A DNA stretch of 64,000 nucleotides from Emticicia sp. BO119 (GTDB lineage: Bacteria > Bacteroidota > Bacteroidia > Cytophagales > Spirosomataceae), in assembly GCF_013912375.1 (NCBI RefSeq), contig NZ_JACETV010000006.1, positions 372,001 to 436,000 on the forward strand, written 5' to 3'. The notes under the pieces are model-generated. The model made no database searches. It was given only the letters and a program-made list of their open reading frames with translations, and was not told the origin of the DNA. The position numbers and the translations under genes were made by a program. Shown here piece after piece: positions 27,896 through 37,000 of the stretch. Every line of letters starts with the position of its first letter. Within the stretch, counting starts at the first letter, position 1.

Positions 27896-28702
27896 TTATC
27901 CCCCGGTTGCAAAGCCTTCAAATACTGTCATACCTCCATCAATGAAGATACTGGTTCCTGTAATGTAGTCTGAATCGTCTGATGCTAAAAAGACCGCCAA
28001 CCTGCCGATATCGCTGGGCTGTCCGATACGGTTATAAGGTATCAGGGTCATCAAACTGTTCAAGGCTTGTGGTGTTTCCCATGCTGCTCTGTTAATGGGC
28101 GTCTGGATAGCACCCGGGCAAATGCTATTCACACGGATTTTTCTATCGCCATATTCTTGGGCCAGACTTTGCATAAGCATTTTGATAGCTCCTTTAGACG
28201 AGGCATAGTTTACGTGCCCTGCCCACGGAATTAACTCATGTACTGAGCTCATGCAAATAATTTTTCCGGTAGCCAATGAGCGTTCAGGCACCGGGCCACG
28301 GCGGAGAAATTCTCTGATAGCTTCTCTGGCACAAAGAAACTGGCCTGTCAGGTTAATGTCTATTACTGTTTGCCATTGAGCCAAGGTCATTTCATCAAAT
28401 TTGGCATCTTTTTGCAAGCCAGCGTTGTTTACCAAAATATCAATTGTTCCAAACTCCTTAATTGTCTGTTTAAACATCGATTGCACTGATTCTTCTTTAC
28501 TTACATCGGCTTGTATGGCAATAGCTTTACTACCAAAAGCTTTGATTTTTTCGACTACTGCATTGGCAGAATCAGGGTTAGAATTATAATTGACAATAAC
28601 ATTTGCCCCTGCTTCGCCTAAAGCTAATGCTACGCCTTCGCCAATACCTGAACTTGCTCCCGTAACCAGAGCCGACTGTCCTGCTAATTTTTTCTCTGCC
28701 AT
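27896..28702 (-). CDS. SDR oxidoreductase, glucose 1-dehydrogenase type
   Basis: A 268-residue classical short-chain dehydrogenase: cofactor loop T14-GASSGIG21, NNAG near residue 93, and the catalytic set S152/S153, Y166 and K170 (NYASSKGAIK). The C-terminal IFIDGGMTVFEGFATGG is characteristic of the glucose-1-dehydrogenase-like group. It lies upstream of the GH63 glucosidase on the same strand, so oxidation of the sugar released by the glucosidase is a reasonable inference. NAD(P) preference is not clear. Confidence 0.88.
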   Translation of the reverse strand: MAEKKLAGQSALVTGASSGIGEGVALALGEAGANVIVNYNSNPDSANAVVEKIKAFGSKAIAIQADVSKEESVQSMFKQTIKEFGTIDILVNNAGLQKDAKFDEMTLAQWQTVIDINLTGQFLCAREAIREFLRRGPVPERSLATGKIICMSSVHELIPWAGHVNYASSKGAIKMLMQSLAQEYGDRKIRVNSICPGAIQTPINRAAWETPQALNSLMTLIPYNRIGQPSDIGRLAVFLASDDSDYITGTSIFIDGGMTVFEGFATGG

Positions 28703-29223
28703 GCTGAATTCCCCCTTAGAATTTTATATGAAAAAGGTCTAATTATGATACTATAAAATCTTAACCAAAATGACGGGCATCTTGTTGAGACAAATTAAGG
28801 ACAGAGAAATAAAAAGAAAATTGAAGATGAATTAAAGGACGGTTAAAAGTCAGACCGTACGCTTACAGGTTTTATTATTATTGTAAGGTTTAAATGAAAT
28901 GATCATAAATTGATTGGCTCACCAAATTCTTAACTGATAGACTATACTGATGTTATACGTGATTAAACGTTTTGCCCATGTTAGGACAACCGTTTTCAAT
29001 AACAGGAACTGGATATTTTATTATTTGTTAATAAATGTACCTATAAATGGGTTGTTTTAGCTAATTTCTTGCTTTATAGCGAGCATAAAATGATTTAGTA
29101 GATGAAGAAACATTTTGTTGACAACGCAACCTTTTATCATAACAGATATGAGAGTTGCGATTATTGTTTTACCATACATCTAACTGCACATCAAGAATTT
29201 ATTTGCTGATATATAGAGTAGAT
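28703..29223. other. Intergenic region, 521 bases, no gene seen
   Basis: This AT-rich gap lies between the divergent side of the SDR gene and the end of the Ppx/GppA gene. All frames are broken by stops and no tRNA shape was found. Weak short inverted pairs exist (ACGGT/ACCGT and CTTACA/TGTAAG between 28853 and 28895), too short to support a structure. Confidence 0.5.
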
Positions 29224-30150
29224 TTACTGAAGAGAATTATCAGATAAGATTTTAGCGAGAATCCCTTCTTTTAATGAGTAATTGGATACCCGGATATGAC
29301 TGATTTCAAAAGTCTGTATAATATACTTAATCAGGCATACGGCAACAACTATCATATCTACCCTTAACTCAATCATACCCGGAATCTGCATCCTTTCTTC
29401 ATGGTTTTTGAAAAGTAATTCGTCATAAGCCTGGTAAAACTCCATTAATGAGTATTCAAAGCCCACCTGGTCAGCAGGCGGTAACTGGCCTTTTTCTTTC
29501 ATAAAAAGCATATCTATCAGGGTATCGAATGAACCTGATGAACCAATTAATGTTTGCGGAGCATATTGGTGGCAGGCATTGGCAAGAGGTAATAGTTTTT
29601 CACGGAAATAATCATCCATTTGGTGTACTGAGCGCATCGAAATCGGATCGTTTTTCATAAATCTATCCATCAATCGCTGCCCTCCTATCTCAAAACTCTG
29701 TTTCCAGAAAATCTTATCCTGATTACAGATGATGAACTCTACACTACCCCCACCAATATCCATAATCATAGATGTTTCATTGATCTGGAGTGCTTCTTTA
29801 ATGCCATAATAAATGAGTTCTGCTTCCTTATCACCTGAAATCTCCTGAATGTTTATGTCTGTCTCCTGTGTTGCTCTTTTCATAAACTCCTCTTTATTTG
29901 AAGCATTTCTTATTGCACTGGTACCAATAGCAAAAATATTTCTGGTATCTACCTGATGCGTATCTATTATTACTCTAAAATGCTTTAACACATTTAAAGC
30001 TCTTTGAATACCCTCTTCTGAAATAATTCCCTGACTTATACCTCCTTTGCCAATCTTTGCTGGAATAGACTCCATATGTAGTTTCTGGTTGTTTTCGGCA
30101 ATTAATAAATGGAAAGTATTCGTGCCCAAATCAATGATTGCGATTTTCAT
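29224..30150 (-). CDS. Ppx/GppA-family phosphatase
   Basis: A 308-residue member of the ASKHA-fold exopolyphosphatase/guanosine pentaphosphatase family. The first phosphate motif is IIDLGTNTFHLLIAE (residues 5-19) and the second is MIMDIGGGSVEFI near residue 140. The adjacent GTSAIRNASN and GSSGSFDTLIDM are also typical. It is about the length of a catalytic core without the C-terminal HD-like domain of longer GppA proteins. It probably breaks down polyphosphate or pppGpp. It is divergent from rpsU. Confidence 0.9.
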   Translation of the reverse strand: MKIAIIDLGTNTFHLLIAENNQKLHMESIPAKIGKGGISQGIISEEGIQRALNVLKHFRVIIDTHQVDTRNIFAIGTSAIRNASNKEEFMKRATQETDINIQEISGDKEAELIYYGIKEALQINETSMIMDIGGGSVEFIICNQDKIFWKQSFEIGGQRLMDRFMKNDPISMRSVHQMDDYFREKLLPLANACHQYAPQTLIGSSGSFDTLIDMLFMKEKGQLPPADQVGFEYSLMEFYQAYDELLFKNHEERMQIPGMIELRVDMIVVAVCLIKYIIQTFEISHIRVSNYSLKEGILAKILSDNSLQ

Positions 30151-30247
30151 GAAGAACAGGTTAAATGAAGATTAATGTACAAAACTACATCATTTCAGAA
30201 AACATGAATGATATCATTGATTTAATTTACTGAAAATCAAGAAACTA

Positions 30248-30279
30248 TTTGAAAATGCAAATAATTCTCCTTACTTTTG
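30248..30279 (+). promoter_or_regulatory. Promoter of rpsU
   Basis: TTTG at 30248-30251, 20 bases, then TACTTTTG at 30272-30279: a full TTTG-N20-TAnnTTTG match. The transcript should begin around 30286, only a few bases before the Shine-Dalgarno sequence, giving a very short leader. Confidence 0.8.
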
Positions 30280-30290
30280 CAACCCCAAAC

Positions 30291-30300
30291 AAAAGGAGGT
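30291..30300 (+). promoter_or_regulatory. Strong Shine-Dalgarno sequence of rpsU
   Basis: AAAAGGAGGT ends 8 bases before the ATG at 30309 and pairs fully with the anti-Shine-Dalgarno end of 16S rRNA. It is the only strong site of this kind noticed before a gene in the window. In Bacteroidota the anti-SD is masked by a pocket that includes bS21, and rpsU retains an SD that allows bS21 to control its own synthesis. Confidence 0.9.
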
Positions 30301-30308
30301 GTATTAAT

Positions 30309-30503
30309 ATGTTAGTAGTAAATGTAAAAGAAAACGAGTCTATTGATAAAGCATTGAAACGTTTTAAAAAGAAATTTGAAAAAACGGGTGTATTGCGCCA
30401 GTTGCGTAAACGCCAGGCTTTTGAAAAACCTTCTGTAGCTCGTCGTAACGAAATTATTCATGCCCGTTACGTTGGTCAATTAAGAAGCAACGAAGATATT
30501 TAG
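30309..30503 (+). CDS. rpsU: 30S ribosomal protein S21
   Basis: A 64-residue bS21 starting MLVVNVKENESIDKALKRF. The ATG at 30309 is chosen over an in-frame ATG at 30249 because the latter would begin inside the promoter, and the Shine-Dalgarno sits 8 bases before 30309. The protein ends ARYVGQLRSNEDI. bS21 sits next to the 16S 3' end and, in Bacteroidota, helps block general SD recognition. It precedes a XerC-type recombinase gene, a common order in the phylum. Confidence 0.98.
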   Translation: MLVVNVKENESIDKALKRFKKKFEKTGVLRQLRKRQAFEKPSVARRNEIIHARYVGQLRSNEDI

Positions 30504-30613
30504 TCAATAAGCGATTAACAAAGGCGATAAATTTCGTGTAGTTGATTGTTTCCTGATATATTTTAAACCATATTAGCAGTTTCATTTGCCCACGCAAATT
30601 GTTTACTGGTAGT

Positions 30614-31507
30614 ATGGTTTCTTATTTTCTACAGCATATACAATTCGAAAAAAGGCTCAGTCATCATACGCTTATGGCCTATGAAAATGACATGAAGCAG
30701 TTTTCTCTCTACCTCGAATTTCAATATGAGTTAAAAGAACCTGAAAAGGCCGACTCTCAGATGATCAGATCCTGGATTGCGAGTCTGGCCGAAGAAAAGA
30801 TGGATAACCGCAGTATCAATCGTAAGATTGCTACACTACGCAGCTATTATAATTTTCTGCTTCGGCGTAAGGCTATCTCTGCCGACCCTATGCTTAAAAT
30901 CAAAGCATTAAAAACTGACCGTAGCCTACCCAAATTTGTAGAAGAAAAACCGATGCAAACCATGCTTGATGATGTGGAGTTTGCCAGTGATTTTAAAGGT
31001 CTGCGAGACAAATTAGTGTTAGAATTACTCTATGGTACAGGTATGCGGCTTGCCGAACTGATAGCTTTAAAAATAAACGATATTAATCTGTATAATCATA
31101 CACTGATTGTTCTTGGTAAAAGAAATAAGCATCGGGTGATTCCTATCAGTAAAAGTCTTATGGAGGCTATTAATGCCTATTTAAGTTATAGAGAGGAAGT
31201 GCTTATTGAAAATCAGGAAAACAAAGATTCGCACTATTTGATTCTTACAGATAATGGTACACAGGCGTACCCGATGTTTATTCAACGCCTGGTGAAACGA
31301 TACCTGTCTTTGGTTACCTCTCTTGAACAACGCAGCCCTCATGTATTAAGGCATACCTTTGCCACTCACTTACTGAACCGTGGTGCCGACCTTAATGCTA
31401 TTAAAGATTTATTAGGGCATACAAGCCTTGCTGCTACACAGGTATATACCCATAATACTATTGAAAAACTGAAGAAAGTTTTTCAGCAGGCACACCCTAA
31501 AGCCTGA
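30614..31507 (+). CDS. Tyrosine recombinase, XerC/XerD type
   Basis: A 297-residue recombinase. The ATG at 30614 is preferred to a TTG five codons upstream. The N-terminal SAM-like DNA-binding domain (LSHHTLMAYENDMKQFSLYL) is followed by the catalytic domain with Arg in LYGTGMRLAELIAL, Lys in LGKRNKHRVIPI, His and Arg in PHVLRHTFATHLL, His in LLGHTSLAATQVYTH and the Tyr nucleophile in that last block. All catalytic residues are present. The length and position next to rpsU indicate the chromosomal dimer-resolution enzyme rather than a phage integrase. Confidence 0.93.
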   Translation: MVSYFLQHIQFEKRLSHHTLMAYENDMKQFSLYLEFQYELKEPEKADSQMIRSWIASLAEEKMDNRSINRKIATLRSYYNFLLRRKAISADPMLKIKALKTDRSLPKFVEEKPMQTMLDDVEFASDFKGLRDKLVLELLYGTGMRLAELIALKINDINLYNHTLIVLGKRNKHRVIPISKSLMEAINAYLSYREEVLIENQENKDSHYLILTDNGTQAYPMFIQRLVKRYLSLVTSLEQRSPHVLRHTFATHLLNRGADLNAIKDLLGHTSLAATQVYTHNTIEKLKKVFQQAHPKA

Positions 31508-31576
31508 TTGAAAGATTGATCGCTATAGCACACCACACAAGACCCATAACATTCAACCTAAAACTCTATCTAATTA

Positions 31577-32500
31577 ATGAGAAATTACATTTATACACTC
31601 TGCCTGATAGCAGCAGTTTCTATTGCGTATTTCTTCCCTGAGTATTTTATTGAGATTAATGGTTTTCAACTGAAAGAGCTCATTATCCCACTTTTACAGA
31701 TTATTATGTTTGGTATGGGTACAACCATGAGTTATGATGATTTTTTAGGGGTCATAAAGATGCCAAAGGCTGTTATTATAGGTTTGATTTGTCAGTTTAC
31801 CATTATGCCGATTTTAGGCTTTGCTATTGCCAATATGTTTGACTTCCCTCCAGAGATTGCTGCGGGTATTATTTTAGTAGGCAGTTCACCGAGTGGGCTG
31901 GCATCTAATGTAATTTCATACATTTCCAAAGCTAATGTAGCTTTATCTATTACTATTACTTCTATAGCTACCATACTTGCCCCTTTGCTTACGCCTTTTT
32001 TAATGAAACTGTTAGGTGGGCAATTTATAGATATAGCATTCTGGCCTATGGTAATTGATATTTGTAAAATGATTATAGTACCCATAGCCATCGGGTTTCT
32101 GATTAATAAAATACTGAAAGACCGTAATGGCTGGTTACAAAAAATACTACCACTTATATCGATGGGAGGTATTACTATTATTATAATAATTATAACTGCT
32201 GCAGGGCAAAAATCGTTACAAACAGTTGGTTTAGCTTTGGTTTTTGCTACTGTTTTACATAATGTCGGTGGTTTTATGTTAGGCTATTGGGGGGCAAGAT
32301 TATTTAAACTACCTGAACAGGACTGCCGTACAGTAGCTATTGAAGTAGGGTTACAGAATGCTGGTCTGGCCTCAGGATTAGCAAAAGCTATGGGTAAATT
32401 AGCAACCGTTGGCGTAGCGCCAGCTTTGTTTGGGCCGATTATGAATATTACCGGTTCATTATTAGCCAGTTACTGGAGTAGGAAATCAGTAGATAGATAA
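31577..32500 (+). CDS. Bile acid:sodium symporter-family transporter
   Basis: A 307-residue membrane protein with about nine to ten hydrophobic segments. It matches the BASS fold: IIMFGMGTTMSYDDF near residue 50, VGSSPSGLASNVISYISKANVALSIT near residue 100 (the first unwound ion-binding helix) and EVGLQNAGLASGLAKAM near residue 255. Bacterial members carry organic anions such as pantoate or other carboxylates; the substrate is unknown. It ends at a hairpin facing rfbB. Confidence 0.9.
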   Translation: MRNYIYTLCLIAAVSIAYFFPEYFIEINGFQLKELIIPLLQIIMFGMGTTMSYDDFLGVIKMPKAVIIGLICQFTIMPILGFAIANMFDFPPEIAAGIILVGSSPSGLASNVISYISKANVALSITITSIATILAPLLTPFLMKLLGGQFIDIAFWPMVIDICKMIIVPIAIGFLINKILKDRNGWLQKILPLISMGGITIIIIIITAAGQKSLQTVGLALVFATVLHNVGGFMLGYWGARLFKLPEQDCRTVAIEVGLQNAGLASGLAKAMGKLATVGVAPALFGPIMNITGSLLASYWSRKSVDR

Positions 32501-32508
32501 AGCTTTAA

Positions 32509-32546
32509 AACCATAGAAGCACGAGTGGTATCGTGCCTCTATGGTT
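32509..32546. terminator. Bidirectional terminator-like hairpin
   Basis: A 16-bp stem with one mismatch: left arm AACCATAGAAGCACGA at 32509-32524, right arm at 32531-32546, and a 6-base loop. It lies between the stop of the symporter gene and the end of convergent rfbB, and has no long T run on either side. Confidence 0.65.
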
Positions 32547-32563
32547 GGTATATGTGTGATGGC

Positions 32564-33628
32564 TTACCTATTGGCATACATGCTTTCGTAGTAATTCAGG
32601 TAATCGCCACTGGTTACGTTCTTCAACCAATTTGTATTGGCTAAATACCAATCTACTGTGCTTGCCAGACCTTCCTCAAATTGTAGTGATGGTTCCCAGC
32701 CTAATTCTTTCATCAATTTAGAAGCATCAATTGCATATCTTAAATCATGGCCGGCACGGTCTTGCACATAAGTAATCAATTTAGCAGATGTACCTTCAGG
32801 GCGTTCTAATTTCTCGTCCATGATTTTGCATAACAGATACACCAGATCAATGTTTTTCCATTCGTTGAATCCTCCGATATTATAAGTTTCTCCGTTTACA
32901 CCATTATGATAAATTACATCAATGGCTCGTGCATGATCTTTTACAAATAGCCAGTCTCTCACGTTTTCGCCTTTACCATATACAGGAAGTGGGAAATTAT
33001 GAATAATATTATTAATCATCAACGGAATCAATTTCTCCGGAAAATGATTAGGCCCATAGTTATTTGAGCAATTAGATACCACTACTGGTAATTTATAGGT
33101 ATTATGATACGCTCTTACAAAGTGATCAGAAGAAGCCTTTGATGCCGAGTATGGTGAACGAGGGTCGTAGCTGGTAGTTTCTAAAAAGAACTCCTTAGGG
33201 TCATGCAACTCGCCATATACCTCGTCAGTCGATACATGATAGAATCGTTTACCTTCATAATTGCTATCTTTCCAAGCTTCACGGGCTGCATTCAACAGAT
33301 TTACTGTGCCTATTACATTTGTCATTACAAAAGCCATAGGGTCAGAGATAGATCTATCAACGTGCGATTCAGCCGCTAAGTGGATAACCCCGTCAAAATT
33401 ATATTTTTTAAACAACCCATTTATAAAATCTGCATCTACTATATCTCCTTTTTCAAAAACATAGTTTGGGAAATCTTCAATATCTTTGAGGTTTTCAAGA
33501 TTACCAGCATAAGTTAGTTTATCAAGATTAACGATTTGATAATCAGGATATTTAGTAACAAAAAGGCGAACCACGTGAGAACCGATAAAACCCGCACCGC
33601 CAGTTATTAAAATGTGTTTTGATTGCAT
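32564..33628 (-). CDS. rfbB: dTDP-glucose 4,6-dehydratase
   Basis: A 355-residue NAD-dependent dehydratase. The ATG giving MQSKHILITGGAGFIGSH is chosen because a longer upstream frame adds 16 unrelated residues. It carries GGAGFIGSH for NAD, STDEVYGEL with the catalytic acid pair, YSASKASSDHFVRAYHNTY with the Tyr/Lys pair, and NCSNNYGPNHFPEKLIPL for the sugar nucleotide. It makes dTDP-4-keto-6-deoxyglucose for rhamnose and other deoxysugars in surface glycans. The rhamnose partner genes rmlA, rmlC and rmlD are not in this window; galE is its only sugar neighbour. Confidence 0.95.
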   Translation of the reverse strand: MQSKHILITGGAGFIGSHVVRLFVTKYPDYQIVNLDKLTYAGNLENLKDIEDFPNYVFEKGDIVDADFINGLFKKYNFDGVIHLAAESHVDRSISDPMAFVMTNVIGTVNLLNAAREAWKDSNYEGKRFYHVSTDEVYGELHDPKEFFLETTSYDPRSPYSASKASSDHFVRAYHNTYKLPVVVSNCSNNYGPNHFPEKLIPLMINNIIHNFPLPVYGKGENVRDWLFVKDHARAIDVIYHNGVNGETYNIGGFNEWKNIDLVYLLCKIMDEKLERPEGTSAKLITYVQDRAGHDLRYAIDASKLMKELGWEPSLQFEEGLASTVDWYLANTNWLKNVTSGDYLNYYESMYANR

Positions 33629-33696
33629 TTTTATTGTTTCTATGTTTTTAATAAGCCAAACACTTATATAAGCCATTTGTTTACAAGCCGCCTTAC

Positions 33697-34716
33697 TTAT
33701 TTCTTATTTTTTGCTATTTTCTTTTCCCATCTCCAGGCATCTCTCACACTATCTTCCAGCGTTTTTTCAGTTTTCCAACCCATTAGTCGTTCAGACTTCT
33801 CAACACTTCCGTATATTTTTTCTACATCTCCTGCTCTACGAGGTCCTATTTCATAATTCAGTTTCACTTTATTTACTTTCTCAAACGCTTTAATAATTTC
33901 TAAAACCGTATTGCCTCTGCCTGTGCCTACATTAAATACATCATAGTAATTATCCTTTTGATTTGAAAGCAATTTTAATGCCGAAACATGCGCTTTTGCT
34001 AAATCTACTACATGAATAAAATCTCTGATATTAGTGCCGTCCGGAGTATTATAATCATTGCCAAAAACCGTTAGTTTTGGTCTGATGCCAATTGCCGTTT
34101 GGGTAATAAAGGGTACCAAGTTACTTGGTACACCTCTTGGCAGCTCGCCTATGTTGGCAGATGGGTGTGCACCAATCGGATTAAAATAACGAAGTGCTAT
34201 GATTTTTAGTAGATTTCCGGCCGTAATGGTATCGCGCAGAATATCTTCACAAATAGTTTTAGTATTGCCATAAGGCGAAGCCGCAGGTTTACGAGGGGTA
34301 TCTTCAGTAACGGGTATTTCGTCAGGCTGTCCATATACGGTACATGATGATGAGAAAACAAGATTTTTTATGCCCAATTTCAGCATTACTTCTAAAACCT
34401 TAAGGGTAGACCCAATATTATTCTCATAATACTTCAAAGGTTTTTCTACGGACTCTCCTACCGCTTTATAGGCCGCAAAATGTATAACACCCTCAATATT
34501 TTCTTTTTTACAGATTTGCTCTAATGCTTTCAGATCATTACAATCTTTCTCATAACATTTCACAGGTCTTTTCAGGATTTTCCTTAGCCCCTTTAGTACA
34601 GTTTTTTCTGAGTTATTAAAGTTATCAATAATGATGGGTTCATACCCTGCGTTAATCAGTTCAACAACTGTATGAGAGCCGATAAATCCGGCGCCTCCGG
34701 TAACTAAAATTTTCAT
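33697..34716 (-). CDS. galE: UDP-glucose 4-epimerase
   Basis: A 339-residue extended SDR. Motifs are GGAGFIGSHTVVEL at residues 7-20, SSSCTVYGQPDEIPVTE, YGNTKTICEDIL with the catalytic Tyr/Lys, LRYFNPIGAHPS and GDYNTPDGTNIRDFIHVVDLAKAH, all characteristic of GalE. It interconverts UDP-glucose and UDP-galactose for polysaccharide synthesis. It lies 68 bases upstream of rfbB on the same strand, so the two may form a small surface-sugar unit. Confidence 0.95.
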   Translation of the reverse strand: MKILVTGGAGFIGSHTVVELINAGYEPIIIDNFNNSEKTVLKGLRKILKRPVKCYEKDCNDLKALEQICKKENIEGVIHFAAYKAVGESVEKPLKYYENNIGSTLKVLEVMLKLGIKNLVFSSSCTVYGQPDEIPVTEDTPRKPAASPYGNTKTICEDILRDTITAGNLLKIIALRYFNPIGAHPSANIGELPRGVPSNLVPFITQTAIGIRPKLTVFGNDYNTPDGTNIRDFIHVVDLAKAHVSALKLLSNQKDNYYDVFNVGTGRGNTVLEIIKAFEKVNKVKLNYEIGPRRAGDVEKIYGSVEKSERLMGWKTEKTLEDSVRDAWRWEKKIAKNKK

Positions 34717-34897
34717 AAGCTAAAAAATCCTGTTAGTGTTAAAAAGTTTTTTACGAAAACCATTTGTTTTTTTAACAAAAGTATGAATTTAGAGGTGTAA
34801 TTTGAAAAATTTGAGCTTTGAAGTTTTACTCTGTCAACAAATAGTGAAGTAATTTATTGGCAATCAGTCATTTATAATCAGAACGGGGAGAATAGCT

Positions 34898-35734
34898 ATG
34901 AAAGAATCGGAAATAAAAGCATTAGTAACACTACTTGATGATGATGACATTGAAGTAGCACAGCACGTAGAAAAGCAATTGCGAAATATTGGTGGGCCTG
35001 TTATTCCGCTATTAGAGCAACTCTGGCAAGAGAATGAGTGGAATCCGTTATTACAAAAGAAAATAGAAGATTTAATTCATGAGCTACAATATAATATATT
35101 AATAGAACGCCTATTGGATTGGAAAAAAGAAGGATATGAAGACCTGCTGGAAGGAATGTGGATAATAGCAACCTATCAGTATCCTGATTTAACATTAGAT
35201 AAACTTCAACAAAGTATCAATGATATTTATTTTGATGCCTGGCTCGATTTCAGGGATGACTTACACCCCCATGACCAAGTGCGGATTTTGAATCAGGTCT
35301 TTTTTGAAAAATATAAGTTTTCTTCAAATACTAAAAACTTTCATTCTCCGGCAAATTCTATGCTCAATCAGGTTTTTGAGCAAAAAAAAGGAAACCCTAT
35401 ATCGCTTTGTGTGATTTATATGCTTATTGCCAAACGTCTGCATATGCCCGTGAGCGGTGTAAATCTGCCAAGTTTGTTTGTGCTGACTTATAAGAGCCCA
35501 CAAATACAGTTTTATATTAATGTTTTTAACAGAGGGCTTATTTTTACAAAAGTTGATATAAGTAATTATATCAAGCAAATGCATTTATCTTCACAGGAAA
35601 GTTTTTATCAGCCTTGCACAAACTTAGACATTATTTGCAGAGTTTTGCGTAATCTGATAGTATCATTTGAGAAAATACCGGATATTGAACGTGTAAGAGA
35701 AGTTGAGAATCTTCTGAAATTATTGACAGAATAA
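34898..35734 (+). CDS. SirB1-like transglutaminase-family protein
   Basis: A 278-residue protein with the SirB1/transglutaminase-like layout: HPHDQVRILNQVFFEKYKF, NSMLNQVFEQKKGNPISLCVIYMLIAKRL and PVSGVNLPSLFVLTYK. In the family the segment after GIPISL is usually followed by a VGLPGHF block whose His is conserved; here this reads NLPSLFVL, so that His is absent. A Cys replaces the more usual Ser in GNPISLC. There is no signal peptide. The function is unknown, and an altered or lost active site is possible. Confidence 0.75.
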   Translation: MKESEIKALVTLLDDDDIEVAQHVEKQLRNIGGPVIPLLEQLWQENEWNPLLQKKIEDLIHELQYNILIERLLDWKKEGYEDLLEGMWIIATYQYPDLTLDKLQQSINDIYFDAWLDFRDDLHPHDQVRILNQVFFEKYKFSSNTKNFHSPANSMLNQVFEQKKGNPISLCVIYMLIAKRLHMPVSGVNLPSLFVLTYKSPQIQFYINVFNRGLIFTKVDISNYIKQMHLSSQESFYQPCTNLDIICRVLRNLIVSFEKIPDIERVREVENLLKLLTE

Positions 35735-35738
35735 TTTT

Positions 35739-36371
35739 CTAACAAACCATAACTAAATAATATTGAGCTATTTTTTCAACAATTAATGTATATGACTGAT
35801 CAATCTCATTGATTTTAAGACGCCCGATTATTGTTTGCTGGTCTTTTGTGAATGGGGAGATCAGCAGGTTATCTATAAAAATCACTTTTCGTTTACCATA
35901 TAATTTATAGAGTGCTTCTTTGGCTGACCAATAGATACAAAGTTTGTCTAAATCATTGTCGGCATCATTTATTTCTGTTTCAGACAAATATTTGTGGGCG
36001 ATTCTCAGCAATTTATCATGTGGTTGTTCGAGGTCAATTCCTAAAGACTGAGATTCGTGCATTACTACCGCTATGTATTCGGTTGTGTGAGTTAACGAAA
36101 ACTGCCAAGAAGAGCCTACTAAATAAGGTTTTCCGTATTGGTCTTTCTTAATTCCTAAATATTTTGTACCCAATTTATCTGCCAGATATTTAATAGTTAA
36201 TCTGCTACAAAAAAACTCTATCTGTTTTTGTGGGTGATGGATACCGGCTAATTCGGCATCTGTCAGAATATCAGAGGGTAGCATGGCTTGCAATGTATCA
36301 TGAGACTCTGTAATATGCCATACGGCCAGGTGAGAATGGTTGGTATATGTTTTTTCTATAGTAATGGGCAT
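35739..36371 (-). CDS. 4'-phosphopantetheinyl transferase superfamily protein
   Basis: A 210-residue Sfp-type transferase. The Mg-binding block SLGIDLEQPHDKLLRIAHKYLSETEI is at about residues 115-140 and the second block YWSAKEALYKLYGKRK at about 165-180. It should attach the CoA phosphopantetheine arm to acyl or peptidyl carrier proteins. Its carrier targets are not in the window; it may serve fatty-acid ACP or a distant polyketide or lipid cluster. Its stop lies 4 bases from the convergent SirB1-like gene. Confidence 0.85.
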   Translation of the reverse strand: MPITIEKTYTNHSHLAVWHITESHDTLQAMLPSDILTDAELAGIHHPQKQIEFFCSRLTIKYLADKLGTKYLGIKKDQYGKPYLVGSSWQFSLTHTTEYIAVVMHESQSLGIDLEQPHDKLLRIAHKYLSETEINDADNDLDKLCIYWSAKEALYKLYGKRKVIFIDNLLISPFTKDQQTIIGRLKINEIDQSYTLIVEKIAQYYLVMVC

Positions 36372-36529
36372 TGCAATATGGCTTGATCAAATATCTGTCT
36401 GCTTTAAACCTTTATTTTCATTGTAAATAAAAGATAATAAACTGAAACACTGATTTTGATTTATAATATTTTTTATATTTGTTTTTATCTCACGTACTTA
36501 ATCTAATAACTATTATTACTAATCTATCC

Positions 36530-37000
36530 ATGAACTCCACTCAAAATCATGTTACTGATATTGTTCCTGAAATCATTACTACACGTATTTTTAATCAAAA
36601 AAAAGAATTATTGTTTGAAGCCTATAATAATCCTGCAATTCTGGCACAATGGTGGGGGCCAAAAGGATTTACCAATACTATTCATGAATTTGATATGAGC
36701 CCTGAGGGTAAATGGTTCTTTACTATGCACGGCCCTGATGGCAAAGACTATAAAAACAAGATTATTTTCAGGGAGATTGTACCATTTGAGAAAATAGTTT
36801 TTGACCACGCAAGTGGGCCGTATTATAAAGGAACTGTCATTTTTGCTGATACCGATATGACCAACCACACCCGATTAAGCTATTGCATGGTATTGGAATC
36901 ATTAAAGGTTTATAATAACCTTAAGGACTTTATTATTGGAGCAAACGAAGAAAATTTTGACCGATTAGAAGAAACTTTGAATAAATTAATAAGAAATTAA
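36530..37000 (+). CDS. AHSA1/SRPBCC-domain protein
   Basis: A 156-residue single-domain protein. The ATG at 36530 is preferred; a frame extending upstream to 36479 adds 17 residues of low-quality sequence. The SRPBCC pattern is ELLFEAYNNPAILAQWWGPKGFTNTIHEFD, then GPDGKDYKNKIIFREIVPFEKIVFDH. The fold binds hydrophobic ligands or assists Hsp90-type chaperones; in bacteria such solo proteins are stress-linked or unknown. It stands alone upstream of the large susC intergenic gap. Confidence 0.82.
   Translation: MNSTQNHVTDIVPEIITTRIFNQKKELLFEAYNNPAILAQWWGPKGFTNTIHEFDMSPEGKWFFTMHGPDGKDYKNKIIFREIVPFEKIVFDHASGPYYKGTVIFADTDMTNHTRLSYCMVLESLKVYNNLKDFIIGANEENFDRLEETLNKLIRN

Noticed and set aside
28703-29223. 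Possible tRNA or small RNA in the long gap
   Set aside because: No cloverleaf, strong hairpin or promoter match could be traced.
30249-30308. Longer rpsU starting at ATG 30249
   Set aside because: This would place the coding start inside the promoter; the strong Shine-Dalgarno marks ATG 30309.
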